Assembly (NCBI GenBank): GCA_029547185.1
Contig: JAKPPU010000173.1
Coordinates: 1 to 49,489, forward strand
Reading direction: 5' to 3'
Origin: Deltaproteobacteria bacterium
GTDB taxonomy: Bacteria; Desulfobacterota; Desulfomonilia; UBA1062
DNA: 49,489 nucleotides
Shown: piece by piece, positions 7,841-15,590 of the stretch
Layout: every line of letters begins with the position of its first letter
Position numbering within the stretch: the stretch's first letter is position 1
Program-made: the position numbers and the translations under genes
The notes under the pieces: generated by a model
Told to the model about the DNA's origin: nothing
What the model saw: only the letters and a program-made list of their open reading frames with translations
The model's database searches: none

Positions 7841-8605
7841 CTAGAGCGTTACGGTCAGGCCCTTGCCTTTCAGGAACTCCTTAACCTGCCGGATGCTGAA
7901 GGTGCGGAAGTGGAAGACCGAAGCAGCGAGAAGGATGTCTGCTCCGCCCTCGACCACTGCGGCATAAAAGTCCTCGAGCTTTCCCGCTCCGCCCGATGCC
8001 ACGACCGGCACGGAAACGGCGTCGGCAACGGCGCGGGTAAACTCGATGTCATAGCCCTTCAAGGTTCCGTCCCCGTCCATGCTCGTGGGGAGAATGCAGC
8101 CCGCCCCGAGATCCTCGCACCGTTTCGCCCACTCGATTGCGTCCTTGCCGACAGGCTTGTTCCCTCCGGAAATAACGAGCTCGAAGCCCGAAGGCATCTG
8201 GGGGTTCCTCCTGGCGTCGACGGCGATGGTGATGCGGCCTTTGCCGAATTCTGCAGCGGCCTTGCTTACCAGGGAAGGATTGTTCACGGCTGCACTGTTC
8301 ATGGAAATCTTGTCCGCACCGGCGCCGAGAATAAGGTCGATGTCTTCGAGAGAGGAGATCCCACCTCCCACCGTAAGGGGAATGTCGATCACGGAAGAGA
8401 CATTTTTCACCCACTCGATCCTGGTCTTGCGGTTCTCCTGGGTGGCTGCGATATCGAGCATGGCGAGCTCGTCTGCCCCTTCTTCCTGGTAAAAGCGTGC
8501 ATGCTCCACCGGGTCTCCGGCATCGCGGATATCCACGAAATGTATGCCCTTGACAACCCGCCCGTTTTTCATATCAAGGCAGGGCATTATTTTGATTTCC
8601 CTCAT
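7841..8605 (-). CDS. hisF: imidazole glycerol phosphate synthase subunit HisF (divergent)
   Basis: HisF closes the imidazole ring in histidine synthesis, using ammonia from HisH. This 254-residue TIM barrel keeps the catalytic Asp of MPCLDMKNGRVVKG (position 11) and the second Asp of AVDARR (about 131), the phosphate loops VGGGISS and ASGGAGK, and the GADK gate lysine. The usual TSMDRDGT reads TSMDGDGT, and an extra loop RNPQMPSGFE is present, so it belongs to a divergent branch. An ATG at 8605 preceded by GAGGAGG is preferred over the longer frame to 8620. It stands alone, 19 kb from hisB and hisA, and no hisH was found in the window. Confidence 0.85.
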   Translation of the reverse strand: MREIKIMPCLDMKNGRVVKGIHFVDIRDAGDPVEHARFYQEEGADELAMLDIAATQENRKTRIEWVKNVSSVIDIPLTVGGGISSLEDIDLILGAGADKISMNSAAVNNPSLVSKAAAEFGKGRITIAVDARRNPQMPSGFELVISGGNKPVGKDAIEWAKRCEDLGAGCILPTSMDGDGTLKGYDIEFTRAVADAVSVPVVASGGAGKLEDFYAAVVEGGADILLAASVFHFRTFSIRQVKEFLKGKGLTVTL

Positions 8606-8886
8606 TAATATCCTCCTCAATCAACATGGTATCTTTAAAGGTCACTCTAGAGGAACTCTGCAAAAAAGGCAAGAGATTGGGAGTTGTAAAGAAAACCTGT
8701 TCATAATTAAGGGATTATTCCGATTTCTCAAGTTATTTCTCAATTTCTTTGATTTTCACCTTTGTTCTCGTCAAGATTCGCAGCCTGTTTGTCGATATTC
8801 ATTACAAGATCACCGGTCTTTTCGGGCGGCTTGGGGAGGCCGGGGATAAAAAATCCAAATTACCTTTCTTATCGAGGAGATACACC

Positions 8887-9963
8887 ATGAATACGCCGTA
8901 CGAAGACCTAGTGAATTTTTTTGGAGTGCTTATGTATCGCGGGGAGCCCGAGTGGGTTTCATCCAACAGGAAGATCTTTGAAGATGATGCCGTAATATTG
9001 AGGAGATTTGATGAAGATCGCAGCGGGGAGCCTCTCCTCATCGTGCCGCCTCAGGCAGGGCATCACTCGTCCATTGCAGACTACTCATCCGACCACAGTC
9101 TTGTTAAGACATGCCTTGCCAACACATCGAGCCCTGTTTTTGCCATCGAGTGGAAACCGAGCACCTGCAAGAGGCAAGGTGAAGGCATCGACGACCTCGT
9201 CAAGCAGTTGATGCTGTGCGTGAAGATGGCAGGCCCGCGGGTCACCCTTGCGGGGCTGTGCCAGGGAGGTTGGCTTTCAGCGATTTATACGTCGCTTTTC
9301 CCAAGGGATGTCAAGGCCCTTATCCTGGCTGCCTCACCCATCGATTTCTCGGCAGGAGGGGGAAAGATACAGGAGATCGTGAATACGATCCCGTTCTGGT
9401 ACTATCGGTACATGGTCTCCTGTGGCGGGGGGAACATGCTGGGAGACTACATGCTCATGGGATGGAAGCTCATGAATCCCTATGACAGGTTTGTCGGAGA
9501 CTACGTCAATCTCTGGCTCAATGTAGGAAACCGGAGCTACATCGAGAGGGCCAAGAGGTTCAGCAGGTGGTATGAGTACACTCAGGACATATCGGGACGC
9601 TGGTATCTCGAGGTGGTGAAAGATCTCTTCAAGGAAAACAAGCTGATCAAAGGCGAACTGGAGGTTCTCGGTACCCGTGTCGACCTCAAAGCCATTACCT
9701 GCCCCCTGGCCCTGCTTGCAGGAGAGCGGGATGACATTACGCTCATTCCCCAGGTGCACAACATTGCCGATCATGCATCGACGCCGAAGGCCCACATCTT
9801 CAAGGCGATCATCCCCAATGCCGGGCATATTTCGGTATTCATGGGGAAGAGGGCGCTTCAGCATGAATGGCCGGATGCCCTCCGGTTTCTCCGCGAGCTG
9901 AAAGACGCAAAGAAGGAGAGGCGGACATCTTCCGATTCGCCGGGGATGGCTGCAAGTATCTGA
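8887..9963 (+). CDS. PHA synthase-like alpha/beta hydrolase (first PhaC-like)
   Basis: The 358-residue alpha/beta hydrolase has the PhaC-type lipase box GLCQGG with Cys125 as nucleophile, an Asp in LLAGERDDITLIP (about residue 281) and a His in PNAGHISVF (about 313). Cys in place of Ser is diagnostic of polyhydroxyalkanoate synthases. It is shorter than class I enzymes and does not match PhaC of class III closely; it might be a synthase of another branch or a related acyltransferase. Translation from the ATG at 8887 follows a GAGGAG site; an open frame extends back to 8749 without such a site. It runs convergently toward phaR. Confidence 0.75.
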   Translation: MNTPYEDLVNFFGVLMYRGEPEWVSSNRKIFEDDAVILRRFDEDRSGEPLLIVPPQAGHHSSIADYSSDHSLVKTCLANTSSPVFAIEWKPSTCKRQGEGIDDLVKQLMLCVKMAGPRVTLAGLCQGGWLSAIYTSLFPRDVKALILAASPIDFSAGGGKIQEIVNTIPFWYYRYMVSCGGGNMLGDYMLMGWKLMNPYDRFVGDYVNLWLNVGNRSYIERAKRFSRWYEYTQDISGRWYLEVVKDLFKENKLIKGELEVLGTRVDLKAITCPLALLAGERDDITLIPQVHNIADHASTPKAHIFKAIIPNAGHISVFMGKRALQHEWPDALRFLRELKDAKKERRTSSDSPGMAASI

Positions 9964-9995
9964 GGATGATGGTAAAAATGGCGCGGGGGTGACGG

Positions 9996-10463
9996 TTACT
10001 TCTTGCTCTTTTTGTCCGGTGGTTCGGGAGGTTTCCCGAAGAAAGACGGGAAGGAGGAGAAGTCAGAGATCGCCTTTTGCGCCATTTTCGAATAGTCCAG
10101 CTGCAGATCAATCCATCGGCTGAATTGCTCGTCGGCTATCTTTTTGAATTGCAGATAGCCTGATATGATCTGCTGAAGGTATTTATCGAAGAACTCCTGC
10201 AGCACGTTTCCGCCATAGCGGATGATCACGTGCAGAAGCCACGGGGGGAGCAGGGCATTTCTGTTTCTCGCCTGCTCCAGGATGATCTGGGTAAGGATGT
10301 ATGCGGTCACATCCTCTTTGGTATTCGCATCGATCACCTCGATCTCGGAGCCCTGCCTGATGAATTCCGCAATTTGATTCAAGGTGACATAGGTGCTCCC
10401 GACTGTATCGTACAGCCTGCGGTTGCCGTACTTTTTCAACACGATCTTTTCTCTGTCCGTCAT
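9996..10463 (-). CDS. phaR: polyhydroxyalkanoate synthesis regulator PhaR
   Basis: PhaR is a DNA-binding protein that also senses PHA, represses phasin genes and is released when polymer granules form. The 155 residues open with the family signature KKYGNRRLYDT, then STYVTLNQIAEFIRQG and VIDANTKEDVTAYIL (residues 10-58). The second half is helical and would contact polymer; the tail is rich in Pro and Lys. The gene is divergent from the three phasin genes, with 361 nt between the two start codons. A palindrome over the phasin promoter (10775-10808) is the most likely target. Confidence 0.92.
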   Translation of the reverse strand: MTDREKIVLKKYGNRRLYDTVGSTYVTLNQIAEFIRQGSEIEVIDANTKEDVTAYILTQIILEQARNRNALLPPWLLHVIIRYGGNVLQEFFDKYLQQIISGYLQFKKIADEQFSRWIDLQLDYSKMAQKAISDFSSFPSFFGKPPEPPDKKSKK

Positions 10464-10561
10464 ACCCGAATCCCGCTATCTCGCATTTTTTAAGAACCAT
10501 CTTCCCGACTTCTGAATTCATCTTGATGACAGCCATCGTTTTCTCAATGGAAGCTGTTATC

Positions 10562-10590
10562 ATTATATCATACAAAGATTCCCAAGACCA
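10562..10590 (-). promoter_or_regulatory. possible phaR promoter
   Basis: On the minus strand a perfect TATAAT (10567-10562) has a weak TGGTCT at 17 nt spacing (10590-10585). The leader would be about 90 nt. The rest of the 10464-10748 stretch is AT-rich and shows no gene. Confidence 0.4.
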
Positions 10591-10599
10591 TTCCATGAC

Positions 10600-10611
10600 G
10601 CACTGCAGCAA
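10600..10611. promoter_or_regulatory. TGC/GCA-rich site, possible PhaR autoregulatory operator
   Basis: GCACTGCAGCAA holds overlapping TGC/GCA triplets, a feature reported for PhaR targets in Paracoccus and related bacteria. It lies about 10 nt beyond the possible phaR -35 box. The assignment rests on resemblance only. Confidence 0.25.
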
Positions 10612-10748
10612 TAAGATCTCATAACCACATAGTTCACCGGGAGGAAATGAATCCACAGGCAATAATACAATAATAATCTCTATTAATTAAAAGATATTTC
10701 AAATCAGTCGGATAGAAAGATCACATTTTCGCAATGCAAGACATCGCC

Positions 10749-10776
10749 TTGACAAATGGGGAGGTGATACTATTAT
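10749..10776 (+). promoter_or_regulatory. promoter of the phasin-phaC operon
   Basis: TTGACA (10749-10754), 16 nt, TATTAT (10771-10776). It is one of the best promoters in the window, as expected for abundant granule proteins. The start of transcription would be near 10783, inside the palindrome 10775-10808. Confidence 0.65.
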
Positions 10777-10808
10777 TGGTTTGAGGTTCGAGCCTCAGTC
10801 AAACCAAT
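10775..10808. promoter_or_regulatory. inverted repeat over the start of the phasin operon
   Basis: ATTGGTTTGA (10775-10784) and TCAAACCAAT (10799-10808) are perfect 10-bp arms, with a GAGG/CCTC core that could pair instead in RNA. The repeat overlaps the -10 box and ends two bases before the AGGGAG ribosome binding site at 10811. As DNA it would be an operator, most likely for PhaR; as RNA it would be a 5' hairpin next to the ribosome site. Confidence 0.6.
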
Positions 10809-10824
10809 GAAGGGAGATTTGGCT

Positions 10825-11103
10825 ATGGATACAAATACCTTGGTGATGCAGATGATCAATTTGCAGAAGTCATCGTTTGATAACGGATACGAGACGATCA
10901 TCACCCTGCAGGATCAGACTGAAAAAATAGTCAATGCCTTTCTGGACCAGGCCACGTGGATTCCATCGGAGAGCAGAAGCGCCATGAATGAATGGACCAA
11001 TGCGTACAAGAAGGGAAGAGATGATCTCAGGAAGTTGGTCGATGATGGCTATAATAAGATAGAAGGGTACGTTTCATCGTTATTCAGCGGCTTGCAGCAA
11101 TAA
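10825..11103 (+). CDS. small phasin-like protein 1
   Basis: A 92-residue, mostly helical, hydrophilic protein. It shares with the next two genes an N-terminal LQKSSFDNGYE segment, a middle WIPSE turn, and YKKGRDDLRKLVDDGYNKIEGY near the end. Size, amphipathic helices and place between phaR and a PhaC-like gene point to a phasin, which coats PHA granules. An upstream ATG at 10807 lies in the palindrome arm and lacks a ribosome site, so the ATG at 10825 after AGGGAG is chosen. It is not obviously one of the textbook phasin families. Confidence 0.7.
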   Translation: MDTNTLVMQMINLQKSSFDNGYETIITLQDQTEKIVNAFLDQATWIPSESRSAMNEWTNAYKKGRDDLRKLVDDGYNKIEGYVSSLFSGLQQ

Positions 11104-11142
11104 GCACACTCCACAGAACTAAATAGAGAAGAGGTAGACCAA

Positions 11143-11475
11143 ATGGATCAGAAATCTATGATGAAGCAGGCAATGGATTTCCAGAAAGAAACCATAGATA
11201 ACGTATATAAAGGCATCATCTCGGTTCAGGAACAGGCAGAAAAATCCCTGGGCTTCTTTCTGGACAGGATTCCCTGGATACCTGAAGAAAGCAAGAATGT
11301 CATCCTGGAATGGGGAAAGATGTACAAGAAAGGCAGAGACGACTTCAAGAAGGCTTTCGACGACGGATATGACAAAATGGAGTCCTACCTTGTAGCAGCC
11401 CATGAGCATGTGGCTCAGCAGGCCAGATCTGCGGCATCCGAAACCAGAAAGACACAGAGTAAAGCCTCACAGTAG
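11143..11475 (+). CDS. small phasin-like protein 2
   Basis: Second of three tandem paralogues, 110 residues. It has the same plan (MDFQKETIDN, IPWIPEESK, YKKGRDDFKKAFDDGYDKMESY) plus a C-terminal extension of about 20 residues rich in Ala, Ser, Gln and Lys that the others lack. The extension is of the kind that binds nucleic acid or self-associates in granule proteins, but this is inference. It is 39 nt after the first paralogue with an AGAGG site, within one transcription unit. Confidence 0.7.
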   Translation: MDQKSMMKQAMDFQKETIDNVYKGIISVQEQAEKSLGFFLDRIPWIPEESKNVILEWGKMYKKGRDDFKKAFDDGYDKMESYLVAAHEHVAQQARSAASETRKTQSKASQ

Positions 11476-11492
11476 AGCTGAGGAGAAACGGC

Positions 11493-11768
11493 ATGGATCA
11501 GATGCAATTCGTAAGGAAGGTAATCGATTTCCAGAAGTCCTCCTTTGACAACAGCTTCGAAGCTATGAAGACCATTCAGGAGCAGGCAGAGAAGGCAACC
11601 GATGCCTTGCTCTCCCAGACAAACTGGATTCCTGAGGATGGCAAGAAGGTTCTAAACCAATGGTACGACGCATATAAAAAAGGTGCAGACGACTTTAGAA
11701 AAGTTGTCGACGACAATTTCCAGAAGGTTGAGGATTATTTCAGCACCCCCAAAAAGGGAAAGAAATAA
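11493..11768 (+). CDS. small phasin-like protein 3
   Basis: Third paralogue, 91 residues, 17 nt after the second. The core motifs are again IDFQKSSFDN, NWIPEDGKK and YKKGADDFRKVVDDNFQKVEDY, with a short basic end (PKKGKK). It resembles the first copy more than the second in length. Three tandem copies suggest that dosage or mixed coats matter for the granule. It is followed after 36 nt by the second PhaC-like gene. Confidence 0.7.
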   Translation: MDQMQFVRKVIDFQKSSFDNSFEAMKTIQEQAEKATDALLSQTNWIPEDGKKVLNQWYDAYKKGADDFRKVVDDNFQKVEDYFSTPKKGKK

Positions 11769-11804
11769 GCCAAAAGGCCGTAACATCGCAAGAGAGGAGA
11801 ATCA

Positions 11805-13373
11805 ATGATAGGCCGCATAAATCAAATTCGAGAAGCAGGTAATCACTACCTTAATGATTTGCAAGAGGTTTTTGATCATTTACCGGAAACTGCAGTCAAG
11901 CTGGGCGAGGCCTCAGGTGAGAAATTCGAAGCATCGCACGTTTATGTCAATGGGGTGCTGAAGTATTTCCAGGATTTTGTAGAAGCGTACTGGATCTCCG
12001 TAGGATACTTCCAATCAGTAGAGAGAAGGAAGCTCTTCGAGAAAACACCTCTTGATAATCTCACCGATTATCTCGGCCTCTTCTTCCTGAATACGAACGT
12101 GGCGCAAAAAGCCCTGAAAGCCAGTATCTCAACCATGGCCGAATATCACTACCCCAGAATTTACGAGGCCTTAAATGCGTGGATGAATACGATATTCGGG
12201 CGTGACAGAGAAGGAATAGATACCATTGTTTCCAACCAGGAACACCTCATGAAAAGGGTTGTGTACGACTATCCCAAGGCCATCCGCTCGATCAGGGATG
12301 AGTTCGGGTTCCACTTCGATAATGGTGGGTATATCAAGGCAGGAGAAACCGACAGGTTCGACCTCTGGCAGGTGCTGCCGACCCATAAAAACGTGTCGGT
12401 AAGAGAAAATGCAAAGCCTGTCATCATCATCCCTCCCTTTGTTCTCGGCACGAATGTTCTCGCCTTCCTCCCCAATCAGGACAAGAGCTACGTGCATGCC
12501 TTCGCAAACAAGGGAATCCCAACCTATATCCGTGTTCCCAAAAATATCCATACCACGCCGGCTTTCCAGGTGATGACCGGTGAAGACGACGCCCGTGACA
12601 CGAAACATTTCTGCGAGATCATCAAGAACAGGCATGGAAAGCAGGTGACCCTCAATGGCTACTGCCAGGGAGGGTTCATCGGGGTCTGCGATGTCCTCTC
12701 AGGAAAGCTCGATGGGCTTGTAGATGCGATCATCACCTGTGTATCGCCCATGGACGGTACCAGGAGCCCGGGACTCGCAACCTTCCTCAAGGCCCTCCCT
12801 CCCAGGTTCAATGACCTTGCATACGGAACCAAAACCCTGCCCAATGGAAACAAGGTGGCAGACGGAAAGCTCATGGGATGGGTGTATAAGCTCAGGGCCA
12901 TTGAGAACGAATATCCCATTGTTGATTTCTACCGGGACATCGTCATGATCTCTGCAACCGATCAGGCAAGGGGGCAGTTCAACAAGACAGCGCTCGCCAT
13001 CAAGTACTGGCTCAATTACGAGCGTACGGACCTCCCCATGGCCATCACGAAAATGAGCTTCGATTCGTACAATATCCCCATTGCAAAGGACGGCACCTTG
13101 CCTATCCGCATGTTCGGAAAGACGCTCAATCTTCACCGGATCCCGGAGAAGGGGGTCAAATGGCTCATCTGCTATGGCGAGAAGGATGATCTTGTGGAAA
13201 AAGAGACAGCGCTCGCGCCGGCGGATTTCATCAAGGTGGAAACCACAGGATTCCCCAAGGGACACCTCGCCATTGCCACTTCCTGGTCCAACCCGAAGTC
13301 TGAGTACTCGCTCGATAAGCGCTTCAACAATCAGCGCGGTCCGGTTCTGTTCCAGCTCGATATAGATAAATAA
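11805..13373 (+). CDS. PHA synthase-like protein (second PhaC-like)
   Basis: The 522-residue protein has a helical N-terminal region of about 190 residues and then an alpha/beta hydrolase domain. The lipase box is NGYCQGG with Cys287, the Asp is in ICYGEKDDLVEK (about residue 453) and the His in FPKGHLAIATSW (about 486). The length is nearer to class I/II synthases, but the sequence does not read like canonical class I PhaC. It shares the phasin operon, so it is likely the synthase made together with the granule coat. A GAGAGGAG site precedes the ATG. Which monomers it uses is unknown. Confidence 0.75.
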   Translation: MIGRINQIREAGNHYLNDLQEVFDHLPETAVKLGEASGEKFEASHVYVNGVLKYFQDFVEAYWISVGYFQSVERRKLFEKTPLDNLTDYLGLFFLNTNVAQKALKASISTMAEYHYPRIYEALNAWMNTIFGRDREGIDTIVSNQEHLMKRVVYDYPKAIRSIRDEFGFHFDNGGYIKAGETDRFDLWQVLPTHKNVSVRENAKPVIIIPPFVLGTNVLAFLPNQDKSYVHAFANKGIPTYIRVPKNIHTTPAFQVMTGEDDARDTKHFCEIIKNRHGKQVTLNGYCQGGFIGVCDVLSGKLDGLVDAIITCVSPMDGTRSPGLATFLKALPPRFNDLAYGTKTLPNGNKVADGKLMGWVYKLRAIENEYPIVDFYRDIVMISATDQARGQFNKTALAIKYWLNYERTDLPMAITKMSFDSYNIPIAKDGTLPIRMFGKTLNLHRIPEKGVKWLICYGEKDDLVEKETALAPADFIKVETTGFPKGHLAIATSWSNPKSEYSLDKRFNNQRGPVLFQLDIDK

Positions 13374-13390
13374 GAAAAAGGAGTACGGTT

Positions 13391-13975
13391 ATGGACATGC
13401 ATTACCAGTACCTCGACTCTCTGGGGAACATGTTCATGAATGCCGCGAGAGGACAGAAGCAGCTCGAGGAATTCTCAAGACTGATGGGGTTCGCCCCCTG
13501 GAATTTCATGAACTGGAACGAGACGGCAGGCAGGTTCTTCGGATTCGATGCCCTTGCCCGGAGCACGACGGAACTCATGAAGTTCTCCAGGAATCTTCTC
13601 GAGGAATTCCAGCAGTCGATCAAGGGTTTCCTCTCCCTGATGGACCTCGTCCCCAAGAGAGACTACCTCGAGCTGCTTCAGCAGTACGAAACCCTGAAGA
13701 AAAAGAGTAGAGAGGCCGGTGCAGCCGGCCTTGAGAATATCCTGCAGGAAGGACTTTCCATCCAGAGTGAAGGCCTGCGGCACTTCGAGGAACTGGCAAA
13801 GAAGCAGACAGAGGAATTCCAGAATCTCATGGCAAGCTTCACCCGAGCACTGACTGAAATTTCACCATCCGCACCAGCACAGGAAACAGAGGCACAGAAA
13901 CCCGCGCAGGCAAGGCGGAGATCCCCGTCTTCCGCAAGCAGAGGCACTTCTGCCCGCAAGGAGCCGAAGGAATGA
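13391..13975 (+). CDS. coiled-coil granule-associated protein with basic tail (phasin/PhaM-like)
   Basis: A 194-residue protein with long amphipathic helices (about residues 15-150, including YLELLQQYETLKKKSREAG) and a disordered C-terminus of about 40 residues rich in Pro, Ala, Arg, Lys and Ser. This architecture is shared by phasins and by PhaM-type proteins, whose basic tails bind DNA and whose bodies activate PHA synthase. It follows the second PhaC-like gene by 17 nt with an AAGGAG site and closes the operon. The name is by architecture and context; no close homologue is recognised. Confidence 0.6.
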   Translation: MDMHYQYLDSLGNMFMNAARGQKQLEEFSRLMGFAPWNFMNWNETAGRFFGFDALARSTTELMKFSRNLLEEFQQSIKGFLSLMDLVPKRDYLELLQQYETLKKKSREAGAAGLENILQEGLSIQSEGLRHFEELAKKQTEEFQNLMASFTRALTEISPSAPAQETEAQKPAQARRRSPSSASRGTSARKEPKE

Positions 13976-14021
13976 TCCCTTGCGCCATAGGCAGAGTCGG
14001 CCGCTAACGCGGGTGAAGTGA

Positions 14022-14450
14022 TTATTTCTTTGGCGCCTTGGGAGGGCTCACCAGGGCCTGCCCGTCGACGACGATCTCCCCGTTCTGGTTTGTGCAGGTG
14101 GTTTTCAGGACGACGCGGTTCTTCTCGGTGTTGATCTCCGAGGCCTCCACCCTGGCAGTGATGGTGTCTCCTATACGTACAGGGGCTTTGAAATCGAGCT
14201 CCTGCCGGATGTAGATGGTCCCGGGCCCGGGGAGGCCGGTGCCGATCGCGGCGGAAATGAAGCCGGCAGCAAGCATCCCGTGTGCGATCCGCGTCTTGAA
14301 GAAGGTGCCCTTCGCATACTCTTCGTTGATATGGGCAGGGTTGAGGTCTCCGGTAATACCTGCATAAAGGATGATATCCGCCTCGGTAACAGTCTTGGCG
14401 AATTCAGCGAAATCACCCGTATGAAGTTCTGATATTGTCTTTCCGAGCAT
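14022..14450 (-). CDS. MaoC-family (R)-specific enoyl-CoA hydratase, PhaJ-like
   Basis: PhaJ turns enoyl-CoA from beta-oxidation into (R)-3-hydroxyacyl-CoA, the monomer for PHA synthase. The 142-residue hot-dog-fold protein has the hydratase-2 motif YAGITGDLNPAHINEEYA (residues 29-46) with catalytic Asp and His, followed by GTFFKTRIAHGMLAAG. The length fits single-domain PhaJ. It is the last gene of the leftward phaE-phaC-GAF group, 84 nt after the GAF gene. It connects the oxidation locus at 2-8 kb with the synthases. MaoC proteins with other acyl-CoA substrates exist, so the PHA role rests partly on context. Confidence 0.88.
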   Translation of the reverse strand: MLGKTISELHTGDFAEFAKTVTEADIILYAGITGDLNPAHINEEYAKGTFFKTRIAHGMLAAGFISAAIGTGLPGPGTIYIRQELDFKAPVRIGDTITARVEASEINTEKNRVVLKTTCTNQNGEIVVDGQALVSPPKAPKK

Positions 14451-14534
14451 ATTCTCTCCTTATGTTAGGCGCCGCATGAGAGGGAAGGGAAGCCTCGGCT
14501 TCGAGGCAATGCCGTAGAGGGGCGGTTTCCTAAG

Positions 14535-15587
14535 TCAGAACCATGATCGGTGGCTCCACATGTCTTCCTTCATGTCCTTGATGTCCTCTTTGAGCCTGAG
14601 GTACATGGAGGCATTCTGGATCGCCAGGCCACCCTGGTGCGCGATAATCGTGGCGAGCTTGATCTCATCCTCGGTAAATTCTCTGGGTACGTCGCTGTAC
14701 AACCGTAAGACCCCGATAACGTCCTCTTTCTCCTTGATGGGCACGCACAGAATGGATACGATCCCCTCCTTGAGCTTTTCTTTTTTGTACTGTACGCCGC
14801 TGTCTTTTGAAGCATCCCGGACCACAACAGCCTTGCCACTGAGTGCTTCGGCAATGCTCTTTTCAGCATCTATGGGCCCCTTGTCGAGGTATTTCCTGCT
14901 CAGGCCATAGCTTGCTACGAGCTCCAGGGTCCGGTTGTCCCTGTCGAGGAGGCGCACGGAAACACCCTTGACGCCGAACGACTTGGCTACGTTAGTAGAC
15001 AGGATTTTCATGACCTCCTTTATGTCCAGGCTTGAATTGATGTTCACCGCCAGATCGTAGAACAGCTGGGTGTTCCTGCGGATCTGTTCCAGGAGGCGGG
15101 TGTGCTGGATGGCCATGCCTCCCTGCTCTGCAAGGGCGGTGAGGAACTCGATCTCGTTATCCGAAAATCTCCTCGCCTTGGAGGTATACAAGGCGAGGAG
15201 TCCAATGAGGGCGTCCTTGACCATAACCGGAACGACGAGGATCGAGGCGATCCCTTCCGCCTTCTTGAGATCGTGATGCTTCACCCTGGGGTCTTTTGTT
15301 GCATCGTGGATGGCCAGATACCCCTTCTTGAGGATCACATCGGCAGCCCGTATCGCCTCCTGGGGTTCGACGTGGAGATAGTTTCTGGAAAGCCCTTTTT
15401 GAGCCAGCGGAAAATAGAGCGGGCTCTTTTTACCCTCGTCATGCAAAAAGAGGCAGGCAGCCTTCCCGTTCATGGTTTCGATGGCGCTCTGCACGATGAG
15501 ATCGAGTAGAGCGCTCATCTCGAGGGTCGTCCCGAAGGCTCTGCTTACCATGCAGATTGTGGAAAAAAATTCTTTTCTCTCCGGCAT
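14535..15587 (-). CDS. protein with two GAF domains
   Basis: The 350-residue protein has two tandem GAF sensor domains, roughly residues 22-168 and 187-335, each ending in the typical F-x-(D/E)-(D/N)-E-I-x-L-x-x-x-x-A-x-Q-x-x-x-A-I-x-x-A/T helix. There is no kinase, GGDEF, HTH or other output domain, and no signal peptide or membrane segment. GAF domains bind small ligands such as cyclic nucleotides, haem or metabolites. The gene starts 3 nt after the phaC stop, so it is made together with PHA synthase. A ligand-responsive partner of PhaEC is a reasonable guess, no more. Confidence 0.85.
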   Translation of the reverse strand: MPERKEFFSTICMVSRAFGTTLEMSALLDLIVQSAIETMNGKAACLFLHDEGKKSPLYFPLAQKGLSRNYLHVEPQEAIRAADVILKKGYLAIHDATKDPRVKHHDLKKAEGIASILVVPVMVKDALIGLLALYTSKARRFSDNEIEFLTALAEQGGMAIQHTRLLEQIRRNTQLFYDLAVNINSSLDIKEVMKILSTNVAKSFGVKGVSVRLLDRDNRTLELVASYGLSRKYLDKGPIDAEKSIAEALSGKAVVVRDASKDSGVQYKKEKLKEGIVSILCVPIKEKEDVIGVLRLYSDVPREFTEDEIKLATIIAHQGGLAIQNASMYLRLKEDIKDMKEDMWSHRSWF

Positions 15588-15590
15588 TGG

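Noticed and set aside
10464..10662. Minus-strand frame upstream of phaR
   Set aside because: It continues into phaR in another frame, has no motif, and covers the promoter region.
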